This document shows positions 35,554 to 38,080 of a stretch of DNA of 38,080 nucleotides, piece after piece. This stretch comes from Candidatus Pyrohabitans sp. JdFR-17. Its GTDB lineage: Archaea > Hydrothermarchaeota > Hydrothermarchaeia > Hydrothermarchaeales > BMS3B. A program made the translations under genes and the position numbers. The stretch spans positions 1 through 38,080 of the forward strand of contig MTME02000095.1 of the NCBI GenBank assembly GCA_002011115.2. The letters run 5' to 3'. Below the pieces are notes generated by a model. The model saw only the letters and a list, made by a program, of their open reading frames with translations, was not told where the DNA came from and did not search any database. How positions within the stretch are numbered: position 1 is the stretch's first letter; each line of letters opens with the position of its first letter.

Positions 35554-37940
35554 ATAGAAGCTTGAACGAATCTTTTTTTTTCAGCATGATCACTTATAAG
35601 ATCCACCGATTGAATAAAGCCGCCTTGATTATATGCAGCTATACCATCATATAATACACGTAGATCTCTCCAATCCAAATTTGTTTCCGCCAAATTTACA
35701 ACTCTATTTGCATTTAATAAACCAGAAAGAATTTCAAGAAGTACATCAGTTGACTGATAATAATCGTGTAAATAAATAAAGCGAGTACTGCTAGATGGAA
35801 TTTCTCCTATTAATATTCTTTCAATTACATCGGGGATTTGAAGATCAACCCAAGTTTTTCGTACCCATTCACTTGGTGTCATGTTAGAGCCTAGAACTAT
35901 TTTTATGGCATTTACTAAGCTCTCTAATGCTGTTTGGGAGTAACTTACAAGAAGATCTGTGGATAATTCATAGTCTGCTATTAGTATTTTATGATTGTTA
36001 ATGAATTGCTGCATCAAAGGAACAATTTCGGGCCATTCTGATTCCCAAGTTGCAAGAATATTATCAACTACTGCTAATCTGGTATCTTCTTTGTCTTTCT
36101 TTTTTGGGACACTTTTAATATCCATACCAAACGATCGAAATATGATTTCTGGTGGAAAACCTCTCTCATTTAAAGACTCTAGTGCTGCTAGGAAATCTTT
36201 TGATAATCCCCATGCAACTTTACCTTTATTTATTTTGACTCTCTGTATTAGGCCACATTTTCTAAGTAGCCAAAAAGCTCCTTTATTTTTAAAGAACAAT
36301 TCATCTTCTTCAAGCGAAAAATTGTTTTTATATATGGATTCAAGAACGCGAACACACGCTTTCCTTAAAGTTGGTTTTTCTTCAGTATTATTTCGATAGA
36401 TCAAATAAGACTCCTTTATTACAGACTTCTTTAGCAATTCGTCAATATTTTGGAGAGCGTCCATATCGATAGATACCGATATTCCAGCTTCTTCATATTC
36501 ACCTTTCTCTAGTCTGGGGAGTATATAATCAATAAAATCTCTGAAATAAACGTTCCCGCCTAACTTATCTGATAGGTAGTTGTATGCAAATTCAATCGCC
36601 CTTTTATTAAAAAATATAGGTACAGTAGTTTCTTCTCTCATATAGGACTTAAAGCGTTTTTCGAGCAATGTATAGGCATCTTCAAAAGTTATGGGGGGGA
36701 TTTCGTCTATTCTATAGTAAGACCCACTATATGATGGATCATGTGTCAACTTTCTTTTCCAATAAGGAGAAGCAGCAACTAATATTGCTATATTAATGCC
36801 CTTCGAATCTAAATACTCATGGAAATTTTGAAGCTGTTTTACAAATTCTAAGGAACTATCAAGTGTTGTTTCGGCTTTATGAAGTCCATCAATTGTTAAA
36901 AGATAGCCTTTCAATGAACATTTTTCTTTGAGATGGTCAAGGAGAGCAACTATATTGCTTTTATCAATATTTACTGCTCTGGCTCGAGGATCAATACTGC
37001 ATCTCATTCGTAGTGCTTCGCTAATTTCGTCATATATTGCAGAATACATATTACGTCTAATCATTTCAGGGTCATCTATAGGGTCTAAAATAGCCATAAT
37101 TGGGTATATAGACAATGCCGACAGTTTATGAGCAATATATTGAAATAAGGTTGTCTTACCAGAACCAAATTGCCCTGCAATTATTATTGTTTTCCCAAAA
37201 AGTTCCTCTGGACGATAAGAAATTGTTTGAAGGTAAATATCAAATATTTTCGTTTTTACGACAATTTCCTCGTATCTATCTTCAGGGATTCTATTCAGTC
37301 CATATTTCGTTGGGAATGGATCGTCCACAAGTCCAAGTTTCTCCCACCATAATAGTTTCCCTTCTCTTTGGTCGATCGGTATTGGTTCATTGGTTTTGCT
37401 AATATAGTCCTCAGGATTGATTACTTCAGGTAGATTATCGAGTTCGCTTTTGAATTTTTCCACAATCTTCTTTTCTTCTTCTATCTGACTTTTAAGTTTT
37501 TTCAGCTGTCCTCGTTCTTTTTCCAGTTTGATTTTTGCCTCTTTTATAGCTATATCTCGAAATTCTTTGGTTTTTCGTTGGATAAACTCTTCCTGCGATA
37601 AACGCGATAGATCTTCAACTGTAATCAAACCAGGTTTGATTCCTTCTAAACGAATTTTTAGGTCTTCTATATCCCTATCATGTAAATATTTTGAGAGGAA
37701 AGTGGAACTTTTTGAGAATTTAGTAAGGTCTTCGGGGGTCTTGATTTTAGATGTTTTAATAAGATATTCGATTGTCTCCTTTGCGATTTCTCTGTTTTTA
37801 AATCTATCAGAACTCTTTAAATTGTGACGATGGAAGTATTGGACCTTTTTATTCTTGATTAAATTAATCGAAACGTGTGGGGACGTTAGTAACAGAATGT
37901 TCTGCTTTACGAATTTTTTAATATGGTCTCTTTTTGACAT
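35496..37940 (-). CDS. Large P-loop (AAA-type) ATPase with N-terminal coiled coil, unknown function
   Basis: Coiled-coil RKTKEFRDIAIKEAKIKLEKERGQLKKLKSQIEEEKKIVEKFKSEL; Walker A IIIAGQFGSGKTTLFQYIA; Walker B-like GYLLTIDGLHKAE; AT-rich compared with the rest of the window. Confidence 0.8.
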   Translation of the reverse strand: MSKRDHIKKFVKQNILLLTSPHVSINLIKNKKVQYFHRHNLKSSDRFKNREIAKETIEYLIKTSKIKTPEDLTKFSKSSTFLSKYLHDRDIEDLKIRLEGIKPGLITVEDLSRLSQEEFIQRKTKEFRDIAIKEAKIKLEKERGQLKKLKSQIEEEKKIVEKFKSELDNLPEVINPEDYISKTNEPIPIDQREGKLLWWEKLGLVDDPFPTKYGLNRIPEDRYEEIVVKTKIFDIYLQTISYRPEELFGKTIIIAGQFGSGKTTLFQYIAHKLSALSIYPIMAILDPIDDPEMIRRNMYSAIYDEISEALRMRCSIDPRARAVNIDKSNIVALLDHLKEKCSLKGYLLTIDGLHKAETTLDSSLEFVKQLQNFHEYLDSKGINIAILVAASPYWKRKLTHDPSYSGSYYRIDEIPPITFEDAYTLLEKRFKSYMREETTVPIFFNKRAIEFAYNYLSDKLGGNVYFRDFIDYILPRLEKGEYEEAGISVSIDMDALQNIDELLKKSVIKESYLIYRNNTEEKPTLRKACVRVLESIYKNNFSLEEDELFFKNKGAFWLLRKCGLIQRVKINKGKVAWGLSKDFLAALESLNERGFPPEIIFRSFGMDIKSVPKKKDKEDTRLAVVDNILATWESEWPEIVPLMQQFINNHKILIADYELSTDLLVSYSQTALESLVNAIKIVLGSNMTPSEWVRKTWVDLQIPDVIERILIGEIPSSSTRFIYLHDYYQSTDVLLEILSGLLNANRVVNLAETNLDWRDLRVLYDGIAAYNQGGFIQSVDLISDHAEKKRFVQASIWLSPFILGLIILNNFLRI

Positions 37941-38080
37941 AGCTAACCTCTTAAATTATTTGTAAGATCAGTATATCTCCCCAATAAGTAGCTAAAAATA
38001 TTAGATTAAAAACCTTTCGGTTATTGGGGGGTTGTCGACGAATTCCACCAAAACGTGAACATTTCTTTTCAGAGCCAATT

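Noticed and set aside
1-38080. CRISPR arrays, tRNA and rRNA genes, insertion-sequence transposases
   Set aside because: Read through the intergenic regions on both strands; no regularly spaced repeats, cloverleaf-like segments, rRNA stretches or transposase motifs were seen. A tRNAscan/Infernal run would be needed to exclude them fully.

Overview
This 38 kb window appears to be archaeal (euryarchaeote-like) chromosome. Support comes from rpL44e/rpS27e/aIF2-alpha/Nop10 in operon order, glycerol-1-phosphate dehydrogenase, a Tes-like tetraether synthase, a DUF63 protein, a KaiC/RAD55-like ATPase, and TATA-like motifs about 25-35 bp before several starts. Most of it is dense housekeeping and biosynthetic genes: argC, leuD, a cysteine desulfurase, purA-pyrG-guaAB and aIF2-alpha. 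Three regions are accessory-like or specialised. (1) 11.6-13.5 kb holds an apparently frame-disrupted small ORF, a decayed AT-rich pseudogene and a VapBC-type pair. (2) 20-34.8 kb is a redox/molybdopterin neighbourhood: multiheme cytochrome c, thioredoxin lipoprotein, mono-heme beta-propeller lipoprotein, MCP/CheW, MoeA/MobA, a cytoplasmic DMSO-reductase-family enzyme with two paralogous ferredoxin subunits, a TorD-like chaperone and a cupin. (3) 34.85-38.0 kb is an AT-rich island with a coiled-coil/P-loop ATPase whose frame breaks at an A9 run and continues in the -1 frame. The leads I rate highest are: a 26-nt identical element downstream of strong stem-loops at 17.2 kb and 28.8 kb, the second directly 5' of the molybdopterin enzyme (candidate structured leader RNA family); the A9 -1 frame break in the island ATPase, with a matching A7 case at 11.65 kb; and the anchorless molybdopterin/two-ferredoxin cluster. 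All calls are by eye; no searches or folding calculations were run.
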